From Pseudolabrys sp. FHR47 (lineage in GTDB: Bacteria; Pseudomonadota; Alphaproteobacteria; Rhizobiales; Xanthobacteraceae), in NCBI RefSeq assembly GCF_005153485.1, contig NZ_CP039740.1, forward strand, positions 1,615,001 through 1,679,000: a DNA stretch of 64,000 nucleotides, in the 5' to 3' direction. Position numbers and translations under genes: made by a program. Under the pieces are notes generated by a model, which saw nothing but the letters and a program-made list of their open reading frames with translations, searched no databases and had not been told where the DNA came from. Positions 27,293-35,707 of the stretch are shown here, piece by piece. Position 1 is the stretch's first letter, and the number at the start of each line of letters is the position of its first letter.

Positions 27293-28072
27293 TCAAAACG
27301 CAGTCGGGATGGTGCCGCCGTCGATCAGGAGGTTCTGCCCGGTGATGTAACCGGCCTGCGCCGAGCACAGGAAGGCGCAGGCGGCGCCGAATTCTTCCGG
27401 CGTGCCGAAGCGCTTGGCCGGAATGGTCGCCTTGCGCGCGGCGGCCGCTTCATCGACCGACTTGCCGGTGCGTGCGGCCGCGCCCGACAGGATGCCCTTG
27501 AGGCGGTCGGTGTCGAAGGCGCCGGGCTGAATCGAATTGATGGTGACGTTCTTGTCGGCGACGGTGCGGGCAACGCCGGCGAAGAAGGCGGTGAGGCCGG
27601 CACGGGCGCCCGATGATAGATCGAGGCCGGGGAGCGGCGCTTTCACCGAACTCGAGGTGATGTTGACGATGCGGCCGAAACGGCGCTCCGCCATCTTGTC
27701 GATGACCTTCTGCGTCAGCTCGATGGCCACCACCATGTTGGCGATGACGCCGTCGATGATCATGTCGCGCGACAATTCGCGGAAATCGCGCGGCGGCGGG
27801 CCGCCATTGTTGTTGACCAGAATGTCGGGTTCGGCACAGGCAGCGAACAGGGCCTTCTGGCCTTCTGCCGTTGCAACGTCGGCGACGACGGCGTGCGTTT
27901 TGGCGCCGGTCGCCTTGGCGATCTCGGCGGCGGTGGCCTCCACCGTTTTGGCGTCGCGGCCATTGATGACGACTTCGACGCCCGCTTCGGCGAGGGCGAA
28001 GGCGCAGGCCTTGCCGAGCCCGCGGCTCGACGCACAGACGATGGCCTTGCGGCCGGCGATACCAAGATCCAT
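27293..28072 (-). CDS. SDR-family oxidoreductase with atypical active site
   Basis: A 259-residue Rossmann-fold protein with the NAD(P) motif SSRGLGKA (15-22), DILVNNNGG (84-91), a Ser run at 140-142 and the SDR ending SAQAGYITGQNLLIDGG. The catalytic YxxxK expected near residue 152 is replaced by LDLSSGARAG, as in one branch of annotated 3-oxoacyl-ACP-reductase-like proteins. It may therefore not act as a standard dehydrogenase. It stands alone, convergent with fadL. Confidence 0.88.
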   Translation of the reverse strand: MDLGIAGRKAIVCASSRGLGKACAFALAEAGVEVVINGRDAKTVEATAAEIAKATGAKTHAVVADVATAEGQKALFAACAEPDILVNNNGGPPPRDFRELSRDMIIDGVIANMVVAIELTQKVIDKMAERRFGRIVNITSSSVKAPLPGLDLSSGARAGLTAFFAGVARTVADKNVTINSIQPGAFDTDRLKGILSGAAARTGKSVDEAAAARKATIPAKRFGTPEEFGAACAFLCSAQAGYITGQNLLIDGGTIPTAF

Positions 28073-28154
28073 GGGATTTTCCTCGACTTGAAGCAGGGGC
28101 TACACTGATAGGATACCGTCAGAGAGGGTCAAGGCCGAAGCCACACAAGGATTT

Positions 28155-28192
28155 TCCCCTCCCCCTTGTGGGGAGGGGCTAGGGGTGGGGGT
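28155..28192. repeat. Left 38-bp inverted repeat of the DUF559 unit
   Basis: Begins TCCCCTCCCCCTTGTGGGGA and ends GGGGTGGGGGT. The reverse complement recurs at 28590-28627 with 35 of 38 bases the same. The DUF559 gene starts six bases inside this copy. Confidence 0.9.
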
Positions 28193-28197
28193 CGGAG

Positions 28198-28641
28198 ATG
28201 GCGAGCCGCCAGAATGGTGACGACCGTATTTGGGCGGTTGTTGATCGGACAAAATCGCCGCCTCAGCGCGAGTTTGCGCGCCACATGCGGGCTGATCCGA
28301 CGGACGCAGAGCGAAAGCTGTGGTGGCACTTGCGCCACCGCATCGAACTTCGAGCTACCCATTTTCGGCGCCAGGTTCGTATCGGACCTTACATCGCGGA
28401 CTTTGCGAGCCACCGGTTGAAGCTGATTATTGAACTCGACGGCAGCCAGCATGCCAATCGCAATAGCGATGTTGTGAGAACACAGCGGCTCGAGGCGGAC
28501 GGTTATCGCGTGCTGCGGTTTTGGAACAACGATGTGCTGACAAATATCGATGGCGTGTTGGAGGTCATCGTCAGCGCCGTATCGCTACTACCCCCACCCC
28601 CGACCCCTCCCCACAAGGGGGAGGGGAGAAGAAGGCGTTAA
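28198..28641 (+). CDS. DUF559 (Vsr-like) endonuclease-domain protein
   Basis: A 147-residue protein with the DUF559 fold related to the Vsr/restriction-endonuclease superfamily: MRADPTDAERKLWWHLR, FRRQVRIGPYIADFA with the catalytic Asp, LIIELDGSQH and YRVLRFWNNDVL. The last residues (LLPPPPTPPHKGEG) are encoded by the downstream inverted repeat, so the repeat is part of the gene. The start codon lies just inside the upstream repeat. Such genes are scattered in alphaproteobacteria; function is unknown, but the design suggests a nuclease moving with, or acting on, its repeats. Confidence 0.88.
   Translation: MASRQNGDDRIWAVVDRTKSPPQREFARHMRADPTDAERKLWWHLRHRIELRATHFRRQVRIGPYIADFASHRLKLIIELDGSQHANRNSDVVRTQRLEADGYRVLRFWNNDVLTNIDGVLEVIVSAVSLLPPPPTPPHKGEGRRRR
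28590..28627. repeat. Right 38-bp inverted repeat of the DUF559 unit
   Basis: Inverted partner of 28155-28192, overlapping the last codons of the DUF559 gene. Its core, CCCCTCCCCACAAGGGGGAGGG, resembles the other CTCTCCCC elements in the window. Confidence 0.9.
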
Positions 28642-28655
28642 CGCCCTGCGACGTC

Positions 28656-28673
28656 CTGTCGCCTGACTGTCGC
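28656..28673 (+). promoter_or_regulatory. Pho box upstream of the phospholipid methyltransferase gene
   Basis: CTGTCGC-CTGA-CTGTCGC is a direct repeat of 7-4-7 spacing matching the PhoB consensus CTGTCAT-N4-CTGTCAT in 12 of 14 repeat positions. TACCTC lies ten bases beyond as a possible -10 element. The site is 57 bases before the start codon at 28731. Confidence 0.65.
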
Positions 28674-28730
28674 ACAGCCTTGCTACCTCCCCGAAATCGA
28701 CCGGGACCATTCGATTCGAGGGGGCTTGAT

Positions 28731-29390
28731 ATGCTGCGCGATCCCGCCAAAGACGTGATGGAAAAGGCCTACGCCAAGTGGGCGCCGGTTTACGACGTGC
28801 TGTGCGGACCGGTGTTTCTCAATGGCCGGCGCGCCGCGGCCAAAGCCGCGCATGACGTGGGCGGCCGTATCCTGGAGATCGGGGTTGGCACCGGGCTTTC
28901 CTTCGACGATTACGATACGACGACCGAGATCACCGGCATCGACATTTCCGAACCGATGATTGCGCGGGCGCGTGAGCGCGTGGCGAGCGGCCGCTATCCG
29001 TTCGTCAAGGAACTGCGCGTGATGGATGCGAGCGCGCTCGATTTCCCGGACGGGTCCTTCGACTGCGTGGTCGGCCAGTTCGTCATTACGCTCGTCGACA
29101 ATCCGGAGAAGGTGCTGTCGGAATGCGCGCGGGTGCTGCGCCCCGGCGGGCAGATCATCCTGGTCAATCACCTTTACTCGGAGAAGGGCATCGCCGCCGC
29201 GGTCGAGCGGCTGCTGGCGCAGCACGCCCGCAAGCTCGGCCTGCGCCCCGAATTCCCGTTCCAGCGGCTGGCCGACTGGGCGCGCAGCCATGGCGGCGCC
29301 GAACTCATCGAGCGGCGCAAGGTCAAGCCGTTCGGTGTTTATACTTTGGTGCGTTTTCGGAGAGCCGAAAGGCAAAGCGCGGCGGCGTAA
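28731..29390 (+). CDS. pmtA: Phospholipid N-methyltransferase, Rhodobacter-type PmtA-like
   Basis: A 219-residue class I SAM methyltransferase. YAKWAPVYDVLCGPVFLNGRR is the typical N-terminus of Rhodobacter-type phosphatidylethanolamine N-methyltransferases; motif I is ILEIGVGTGLS, then GIDISEPMIARARERV and LRPGGQIILVNH. It would make phosphatidylcholine from PE at the inner membrane. Related lipid methyltransferases such as BtaB cannot be excluded. The ATG at 28731 follows GAGGGGG by six bases. It is preceded by a Pho box and followed by a plcP-agt-like pair, also behind a Pho box. Confidence 0.75.
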   Translation: MLRDPAKDVMEKAYAKWAPVYDVLCGPVFLNGRRAAAKAAHDVGGRILEIGVGTGLSFDDYDTTTEITGIDISEPMIARARERVASGRYPFVKELRVMDASALDFPDGSFDCVVGQFVITLVDNPEKVLSECARVLRPGGQIILVNHLYSEKGIAAAVERLLAQHARKLGLRPEFPFQRLADWARSHGGAELIERRKVKPFGVYTLVRFRRAERQSAAA

Positions 29391-29435
29391 TCTTCCTTGA
29401 CCCTCCCCCTCCAGGGGAGGGTGAAGAGGAAGGCG

Positions 29436-29453
29436 CTGTCACATCCCTGTCAT
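29436..29453 (+). promoter_or_regulatory. Pho box upstream of the plcP-agt-like operon
   Basis: CTGTCAC-ATCC-CTGTCAT matches the PhoB consensus CTGTCAT-N4-CTGTCAT in 13 of 14 positions. TAATGG follows ten bases later, the spacing seen where PhoB replaces the -35 element. The site is 53 bases before the start of the metallophosphoesterase gene. A CCCTCCCC/GGGGAGGG repeat at 29401-29421 lies just before it. Confidence 0.8.
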
Positions 29454-29506
29454 GGACTTCTGCTAATGGGCCGAGACATGAAGCACAACCGACGTAAGGA
29501 GACGCC

Positions 29507-30304
29507 GTGACGGAACCCGCCACGCGGCGCTTTCGTGCGCTTTTCATCTCCGATATCCATCTCGGCACTCGCGGCTGCCAGGCCGACAAACTGCTCGATT
29601 TCCTGCGCCACCACGAAGCCGATACCATCTATCTCGTTGGCGACATCGTCGACGGCTGGGCGTTGCGCTCGTCCTGGTACTGGCCGCAGCAGCATAACGA
29701 CGTGGTGCAGAAGCTGCTCCGCCAGTCGCGCAAGGGCGTGCGGCTGATCTACATCCCCGGCAACCACGACGAATTCCTGCGCGACTACTACGGCACGCAT
29801 TTCGGCGGCATCGAGGTGGTCGAGAACACGATCCATGAAGCCGCCGACGGCAAGCGCTATCTCGTCGTCCATGGCGACATGTTCGATCTCGTCGTGACGC
29901 AGGCGCGCTGGCTGGCGCTGCTCGGCGACAAGGCCTACGACTTTGCCATCAAGGCCAACCGCGTCTTCAACGCCATGCGGCGCATCTTCGGCGCGCCGTA
30001 CTGGTCGCTGTCAAAGTGGGCCAAGATGAAGGTGAAGAACGCCGTCAATTATATCGGCGCCTTCGAGAAGGCGCTGGCGACCGAGGCGCAGCATCACAAG
30101 GTCGACGGGGTCATCTGCGGCCACATCCACACCGCGGCGCTGCACGACGATTTCGGCCTGCGCTACATCAATTGCGGCGACTGGGTCGAGAGCTGCACGG
30201 CGGTGGCCGAGAACCAGGACGGCACGTTCGAGATCATCACCTGGATCCACGACGGCCGCGTCAAGGCCCCGGCGCAACTGCCGGCGCGGGCGCAGGCGGC
30301 TTGA
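29507..30304 (+). CDS. plcP: PlcP-like metallophosphoesterase (phospholipase C; LpxH-like fold)
   Basis: A 265-residue calcineurin-type phosphoesterase with all metal motifs: DIHLG (D16, H18), GDIVD (D46), GNHDE (N86, H87), HGDMFD and GHIHT. General annotation would be UDP-2,3-diacylglucosamine diphosphatase. The Pho box, the GT4 gene overlapping its stop and the nearby lipid methyltransferase match instead the PlcP-Agt arrangement of alphaproteobacteria, where PlcP degrades phospholipids to diacylglycerol during phosphate starvation. The GTG start follows AAGGAG. LpxH activity remains the alternative. Confidence 0.8.
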   Translation: MTEPATRRFRALFISDIHLGTRGCQADKLLDFLRHHEADTIYLVGDIVDGWALRSSWYWPQQHNDVVQKLLRQSRKGVRLIYIPGNHDEFLRDYYGTHFGGIEVVENTIHEAADGKRYLVVHGDMFDLVVTQARWLALLGDKAYDFAIKANRVFNAMRRIFGAPYWSLSKWAKMKVKNAVNYIGAFEKALATEAQHHKVDGVICGHIHTAALHDDFGLRYINCGDWVESCTAVAENQDGTFEIITWIHDGRVKAPAQLPARAQAA

Positions 30305-31356
30305 TGAAAATTCTCATCGTCACCGACGCCTGGCACCCGCAGGTCAATGGCGTCGTGCGCACGCTCGGCCAAGTCGCGCGCGAAGCGGCCGGCTTCGGCG
30401 TCACCGTCGAATTCCTGACGCCGGCGGAATTTCGCACGCTGCCGATGCCGAGCTATCCGGAAATCCGGCTGGCGCTGGCGAGTGCCGGCGCGATCGAGCG
30501 GCGCCTCGACATCATCCAGCCGAATGCCATTCACATCGCGACCGAAGGGCCGCTCGGCCATGCCATGCGCCGGGTCTGCTTCCGCCGCGGTCTGCCGTTC
30601 ACCACGAGCTTCCACACCCGCTTTCCCGATTATGTCGCCGAGCGCGTGACCTTGGCGCCGAAATGGTCCGGCGATCTGACCTGGGCGTGGCTGCGCCGCT
30701 TTCATGCTCAGAGCGCCGCGCTGCTCGCGGCGACGCCGACTTTGGTCGGGGAACTCGAAGGCCGCGGTTTCAAGAACGTGAAGTTGTGGCAGCGCGGCGT
30801 CGATGGCCGTGTGTTTCATCCCGAACGCAAGCGCATCCTCGATCTGCCGCGCCCGATCTTTCTCACCGTCGGCCGCGTCGCGGTCGAGAAAAACCTCGAG
30901 GAATTCCTCAAGCTCGATCTGCCGGGCACCAAGGTCGTGGTCGGCGACGGTCCGGCGCGGGATCATCTGGCGAAGAAATATCCCGACGCGGTTTTCCTCG
31001 GCGCCAAGCATGGCGAGGAACTTGCCGATATCTATGCCTCGGCCGACGTTTTCGTGTTTCCGAGCCTGACCGATACTTACGGCCTGGTGCTGCTGGAGGC
31101 GCTGGCTTCGGGCGTACCGGTGGCCGCGTTCCCGGCCGATGCACCGCGCGACGTGATTGGCAGCGCGCCGGTCGGTTGCCTCGACGCCGATCTCAGGCGC
31201 GCCTGTCTCGGCGCCCTGGATCTCGATAAGTCGGCCTGTCGGTCGTTCGCCGAGGGCCTGACCTGGGAGGCCACGGCACGCACTTTCGTCACGCACGTCA
31301 CCGAAGCGACGCAAAAGCCGCGAAGGCGACGCGATCGCGACCGGATGGCGGCATAA
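30304..31356 (+). CDS. agt: GT4 glycosyltransferase, Agt-like (glycolipid synthesis)
   Basis: A 350-residue GT-B fold glycosyltransferase. MKILIVTDAWHPQVNGVVRTL opens the N-terminal domain; TSFHTRFPDYV binds the acceptor side; VGRVAVEKNLEEFL and the nucleotide-sugar motif VFPSLTDTYGLVLLEALASGVPV are GT4 hallmarks. Its ATG overlaps the stop of the PlcP-like gene by one base, so both are made together. By analogy with Agt it would glycosylate diacylglycerol released by PlcP, giving phosphorus-free glycolipids. The sugar is not predictable. Confidence 0.8.
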   Translation: MKILIVTDAWHPQVNGVVRTLGQVAREAAGFGVTVEFLTPAEFRTLPMPSYPEIRLALASAGAIERRLDIIQPNAIHIATEGPLGHAMRRVCFRRGLPFTTSFHTRFPDYVAERVTLAPKWSGDLTWAWLRRFHAQSAALLAATPTLVGELEGRGFKNVKLWQRGVDGRVFHPERKRILDLPRPIFLTVGRVAVEKNLEEFLKLDLPGTKVVVGDGPARDHLAKKYPDAVFLGAKHGEELADIYASADVFVFPSLTDTYGLVLLEALASGVPVAAFPADAPRDVIGSAPVGCLDADLRRACLGALDLDKSACRSFAEGLTWEATARTFVTHVTEATQKPRRRRDRDRMAA

Positions 31357-31430
31357 CGCAACGGTTCCGTCGCAATTCACACCCCAAAGGCGCGCTTGCC
31401 CGGTCACCGGCCCGGGCGTAGCCTTTCGCC

Positions 31431-32438
31431 ATGGGCCTCATCGACCAGAAACTGCTCCCGACCGCCGCCGACGTCGAAAGCGCGGTGGCGCGCCTCAAGG
31501 GCGTCGCGGTGCGCACGCCGCTGATCAATGCGCCGGTGCTCGACGAACGCCTCGGCGCACGCGTCTTCCTCAAGGCGGAAATCCTGCAGCGCACCGGCTC
31601 CTTCAAATTTCGCGGCGCCTATAACCGCGTGTCGCAGATCCCGGCCGACAAGCGTGGTGCCGGCGTCGTCGCTTATTCCTCAGGCAATCACGCGCAGGGC
31701 GTCGCCGCCGCGGCCAAATTGCTCGACATGCGCGCCACCATCGTCATGCCGAACGATGCGCCGAAGGCCAAGATCGAACGCACGCGCGGTCACGGTGCCG
31801 AAGTGGTGTTGTACGATCGGGCCGGCGGCGAAGACCGCGCGCTGATCGCCGAGCGTCTCGTCAAGGAGCGCGGCGCGACTTTGGTGCCGCCTTACGACGA
31901 TCCGATGATCATCGCCGGGCAGGGCACCATCGGCGTCGAGATCGTCGAGGACCTCGACAAGCTCGGGCTCAAGCCGGAGATCGTCGTGGTCGGCGCATCG
32001 GGCGGCGGGCTCGCCGCCGGCGTATCGCTCGGTATCAAGTCGCGCGCGGCCTCGGCGCGGTTGTTCACCGCGGAGCCGGAAGGCTTCGACGATACCTTGC
32101 GCTCCTTCGTACTCGGCGAGCGCGTCGCCAACGAGAAGGTCACCGGCTCGATCTGCGACGCGCTGATGAGCAACACGCCGGGCGAATGGACCTTCCCGAT
32201 CAACAAGGAGCTGATCGGGCAGGGCATTGCTGCCAGCGACGAGGAAGTCGCCGCCGCCGTGCGCTACGCCTTCATGGAACTGAAGCTGGTGGTCGAGCCG
32301 GGCGGCGCTATCGGTCTTGCCTCATTGCTCGCCGGCAAGCTCGACAATGTCGTCGACATTCGCGGCAAGACTGTCGTCGCCATCCTGTCGGGCGGCAATG
32401 TCGACGTCGAGATGTTCGCCAAGCTGATCGCGGGGTGA
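31431..32438 (+). CDS. Threonine/serine dehydratase (PLP-dependent)
   Basis: A 335-residue type II PLP enzyme. The Schiff-base Lys is in GSFKFRGAYN; SSGNHAQGVA binds the substrate carboxylate, and GGGLAAGVSLG the cofactor phosphate. It lacks the C-terminal ACT domain of biosynthetic IlvA, so it is a catabolic-type threonine ammonia-lyase or a related dehydratase. It follows the lipid operon by 75 bases with no terminator seen, but the function looks separate. Confidence 0.9.
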   Translation: MGLIDQKLLPTAADVESAVARLKGVAVRTPLINAPVLDERLGARVFLKAEILQRTGSFKFRGAYNRVSQIPADKRGAGVVAYSSGNHAQGVAAAAKLLDMRATIVMPNDAPKAKIERTRGHGAEVVLYDRAGGEDRALIAERLVKERGATLVPPYDDPMIIAGQGTIGVEIVEDLDKLGLKPEIVVVGASGGGLAAGVSLGIKSRAASARLFTAEPEGFDDTLRSFVLGERVANEKVTGSICDALMSNTPGEWTFPINKELIGQGIAASDEEVAAAVRYAFMELKLVVEPGGAIGLASLLAGKLDNVVDIRGKTVVAILSGGNVDVEMFAKLIAG

Positions 32439-32447
32439 TCAGCTCGT

Positions 32448-32529
32448 GTCATGCCCCGCGAAAGCGGGGCATCCAGTAATCTCTTGTAGACTTGCAAGTA
32501 CTTGATCGCCCGCTTTCGGGGGCGATGAC
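32448..32529. repeat. REP-like inverted repeat pair
   Basis: Arms GTCATGCCCCGCGAAAGCGG and GCCCGCTTTCGGGGGCGATGAC face each other around about 30 bases, a further member of the CCCCGC...GCGGGG repeat family. It lies between convergent genes. Confidence 0.85.
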
Positions 32530-32541
32530 GATGCGCGCTGC

Positions 32542-33729
32542 TTACGTAAACAACGCGATGCGCTCTTCTTCGCTGAGCGCCATCAGCGGCGCCAGCGGGT
32601 CCGGCACTTCGGCGTGACCCTTGACGGCCTGGACGGGCGTTGCGGCCTGCTCCATCTGCTCCATCAGGGCATTAATGGTACTCATCGTCGCTGCGGGCGA
32701 TGCCATAGCCGCGCTCGCATCAGATGTCGCGAGATCGACCCTGGCCATTTCGGTCATGGTCACCTTGGCGACGACCGTCTCGGTGACCGTCATATCCGGC
32801 ATCGCGGCCTGTGGAACAGCATTGTCCTGTACTGCTTCGACAACTGTCGTTGCCTCAGGCGCATGGGTTTCCACCAGCGCGCCGATGCTCATTTCCGGTT
32901 CGGCCATCGCCACGGCCGGAGGGTCGAGCCAGAGCTCGTAGGTTTCGATTTCGATCTTGGCTTCCGACTTGGTTTCCGACCTGGCTTCAGGCGCGGCTTC
33001 GGCTACCTGTGATGGCGCGTCGGGCGCGTCGATATCCGGCACTGGTTGCGTAATTGGCGGCGTTGAGACAGCCGGCGGCGTCAGCGTGGTCCAGCTTTCC
33101 TCCGGCGCGGAGCGCGTCGGCATCGGCCGTCCGTTCGGATTTGACCGGTAGTCGAATTCGACGATCGGGATGACGGTCGCCGTTTTGCGCTTGGCCTGGG
33201 CCGGCATGAACGCCTGCGGCGCGCTGGCAACCGGCGGTTCGATGTGGAGCGGGACCGGTACCAGCGCCATCAACGGCGCGGCGGCGGTCGGATGCGGGAT
33301 CGGCAGTTCAGGCTGTTCCTGCACCGGTACGGCGGACAAGGTCTCGCCTTCGCGCGCTGCCGCGGGCAGCACAAGCGCTTCTATACGGGCCTGGGTGAAA
33401 TCGATGAGCGCGGCCAAAGTCGCCGCCTTGATGGCGGTCGGCGTGTTCTCGGTTTGCGGACGCGCGCTGCGCAAGGTGTCGAGCAGCGCCCGCAGGTCCT
33501 GCCGGATACGGTCGGCCTCGGGCGAATGCGCGCGCGCGGTGGCCTCGAGCCGTTCCAGCGCCGTCAGCACGACCTGGGTATCGGCCTGGCGATTGCGGCG
33601 GGCGAACTCCTCGAGAAACGCGCGGCCGCGGGCGGTCGCGCTCAAGGCCTCGCAGAACGACTGATAGTCGCTCTCGGCAACCTGCTCGGCCGGCATCTCC
33701 TGCCGTCTGCTGACGCTTTCCCCAACCAT
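32542..33729 (-). CDS. Hypothetical protein, Pro/Ala-rich, Rhizobiales type
   Basis: About 395 residues with two parts. The first ~130 residues are helical and contain SDYQSFCEALSATARGRAFLEEFARRNRQADT, a motif I associate with conserved Rhizobiales proteins of unknown role. The rest is low-complexity, rich in Pro, Ala, Thr and Glu, ending PLAPLMALSEEERIALFT. No signal peptide or membrane segment. The start is uncertain among TTG 33786, ATG 33729 and ATG 33696. Confidence 0.75.
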   Translation of the reverse strand: MVGESVSRRQEMPAEQVAESDYQSFCEALSATARGRAFLEEFARRNRQADTQVVLTALERLEATARAHSPEADRIRQDLRALLDTLRSARPQTENTPTAIKAATLAALIDFTQARIEALVLPAAAREGETLSAVPVQEQPELPIPHPTAAAPLMALVPVPLHIEPPVASAPQAFMPAQAKRKTATVIPIVEFDYRSNPNGRPMPTRSAPEESWTTLTPPAVSTPPITQPVPDIDAPDAPSQVAEAAPEARSETKSEAKIEIETYELWLDPPAVAMAEPEMSIGALVETHAPEATTVVEAVQDNAVPQAAMPDMTVTETVVAKVTMTEMARVDLATSDASAAMASPAATMSTINALMEQMEQAATPVQAVKGHAEVPDPLAPLMALSEEERIALFT

Positions 33730-33876
33730 CGACGACGCCTGTTTTGCTTCGTGGCCATAGGCAATTTCGGTTCCCGCGTTTATCAATCAACGAACCTGAT
33801 TCGGCCAGCCTTAGGTAACGGCGAACCACCGTTGATTCGGCCTGAAATCAGGGCTGCCGGAGCCCGAGTCCGCACG

Positions 33877-35055
33877 ATGCGGCCGCCTTTTCAATCGAAC
33901 GATACCGGCTTTGCGGCGCGGATCGCGGCGTTTTACGCTGCGCTGTTCGTGCTCAGCGGCATCGTGCTGCCGTTCTTTCCGGTCTGGCTCAAAGCCAAGG
34001 GCGTCGATGCGGCCCTGATCGGCATCACGCTGGCGGCGCCGCAGATATTGCGCGTCCTCGCGATTCCCGTCGTCACCCGGCAGGCCGACCGTCGCGATGC
34101 GCTACGCGGCACGCTCGTCGTGCTGAGCGCGCTGGCACTTGCGGGTTATTGCGCCGTGTCCGTGGCGGAGGGCGGGCTCCTGATTCTCGCCGCTTACGCG
34201 CTGACATCGCTGGCAACGACGCCGATCATGCCCGTGCTGGAGACTTACGCCTTGCGCGGTCTCGGCATGCGCGGCCGCGCCTACGGTTCGGTGCGGTTAT
34301 GGGGATCGGTCGCCTTCATCGCCGGCGTTTTCGGCACCGGCTATGTCGCCGACATCGTTCCGCCGCGCGATCTCATTTGGCTGATCGTGGCCGCCAGCGC
34401 CGTCGCCCTCGTCATGGCGATCAGCCTGCGGCCGCTGCCGCCGCACGAGCCGGGCGTGGTCGCGGCAGCGCAGCCCAAGCGACTGCTCCGCGACCCGGCA
34501 TTTCTCGTCGTTGCCGCGTCGGCCGGTCTGACGCAGTCGAGCCACGCCGTCTATTACGGCTTCTCGTCGCTCGAATGGCGCAATGCCGGTCTCGACGGCA
34601 CCGCGATCGCCGCGTTGTGGTCGGTCGGCGTGGTCGCGGAGATCGTCCTGTTCGTGGTCGCGGCCCGGCTGCCGGCCTTTCTGACACCGAGCATGATGCT
34701 GGTGCTCGGCGGCGCCGGCGGCGGCTTGCGCTGGCTGGCGATGGCCTTCGATCCGCCTGTCTATCTCCTGCCGGCGCTGCAGATGCTGCACGCTTTCAGC
34801 TTCGGCATGACCTATCTGGGTGCGCTGTTCTTCACCAGCCGTCATGCGCCGCCGGGGCAGGCGGCGACCGCTCAGGGCTATCTCGCGATCAGCCTCGGCG
34901 TGACAATGGCCGCGGCGATGGCGCTGTCGGGCTGGCTCTACGGACTGTTCGGCACCAAGGCCTACGCCGCGATGGCGCTAGCGGCGGTCGTTGGCTGTGC
35001 TTATGGCGCTGTAGCGGACCGCGCGGCGCGTCGTGCTGCTGGCAACGCGCTTTGA
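33877..35055 (+). CDS. MFS transporter (PPP/HcaT-like permease)
   Basis: A 392-residue protein with about twelve transmembrane helices. FYAALFVLSGIVLPFFPVWLKAKG at the N-terminus, TRQADRRDALRG in the first cytoplasmic loop and YGSVRLWGSVAFI are typical of the phenylpropionate permease-like MFS group. The substrate is unknown. Its 3' end overlaps that of the convergent gene by 78 bases. Confidence 0.88.
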   Translation: MRPPFQSNDTGFAARIAAFYAALFVLSGIVLPFFPVWLKAKGVDAALIGITLAAPQILRVLAIPVVTRQADRRDALRGTLVVLSALALAGYCAVSVAEGGLLILAAYALTSLATTPIMPVLETYALRGLGMRGRAYGSVRLWGSVAFIAGVFGTGYVADIVPPRDLIWLIVAASAVALVMAISLRPLPPHEPGVVAAAQPKRLLRDPAFLVVAASAGLTQSSHAVYYGFSSLEWRNAGLDGTAIAALWSVGVVAEIVLFVVAARLPAFLTPSMMLVLGGAGGGLRWLAMAFDPPVYLLPALQMLHAFSFGMTYLGALFFTSRHAPPGQAATAQGYLAISLGVTMAAAMALSGWLYGLFGTKAYAAMALAAVVGCAYGAVADRAARRAAGNAL

Positions 35056-35586
35056 AATCTGACGCTCGAAACGTCTGTCGGCGCGTCGTTCGACCTGGCG
35101 CTTCGTGGCAGCATCGGCGCGCCGCGTTTGCGCGGGCTTTGAGCCGCATTCCGAGACGAGCGAATGCATGGCGTTGCCCTGCAGGTAGATCATCTTGCGC
35201 GACAGGCCGCCGTTGCGATTGATCCAGCGGCGCACATCGCTGGGATAGATATTCCACAAGGCCTGGGTGCCGAGCTGGCTCGTCACCGGCGCGCCATCGG
35301 CATCCGGCATCCACGCCGCGTGAAAGCCGAAGCGGGCGCGCGGTGTTGCGCAAATGCGCGAGCGCGGGATGAGGCCGAGCACCAGGGTACAGGCCGACAG
35401 GCAGTTGCCGTCGATCATGACTTTCTCGCCGGACGAGCGCAGCATGGCGAAGGCTTGGAGGTAATGGCCGATCTGGCCGCCGCGGTCTTCGGCGATTCGC
35501 ATGGTGGCCGACGCGGGTGTCGCCATCGCCGCGGCCGCCGTCGAGGCTGCCACGACCGCACAGAGCAACGTGCTCCTGAACCTCAT
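34978..35586 (-). CDS. Secreted protein of unknown function (COG3904-like, Clp/crotonase-type segment)
   Basis: A 202-residue protein with a signal peptide (MRFRSTLLCAVVAAS, cleavage near ASA-TMR). It has VMIDGNCLSACTLVLGLIP, a pattern of periplasmic ClpP/crotonase-like proteins in which the Ser after Leu is a candidate active residue, and FGFHAAW. The Arg-rich C-terminal tail is coded in the overlap with the convergent MFS gene and may be recent. No closer function is evident. Confidence 0.68.
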   Translation of the reverse strand: MRFRSTLLCAVVAASTAAAAMATPASATMRIAEDRGGQIGHYLQAFAMLRSSGEKVMIDGNCLSACTLVLGLIPRSRICATPRARFGFHAAWMPDADGAPVTSQLGTQALWNIYPSDVRRWINRNGGLSRKMIYLQGNAMHSLVSECGSKPAQTRRADAATKRQVERRADRRFERQISKRVASSTTRRAVRYSAISTANDRR

Positions 35587-35707
35587 CCCCGAACCCCAGT
35601 TTGCGGCGCGACAAGTCCCCACGCGCCATACTGGCAAAGTCTAAGCCTAATCGGGGCAGAACGGAAAGGTTTGGTTAACTACTTTTCGGAGAAAACGGCG
35701 AAAGAAT

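Noticed and set aside
29507..30304. Calling the metallophosphoesterase LpxH
   Set aside because: The family fold fits, but the Pho box, the overlapping GT4 gene and the fact that alphaproteobacteria usually use LpxI make PlcP more likely; LpxH is kept as the alternative.
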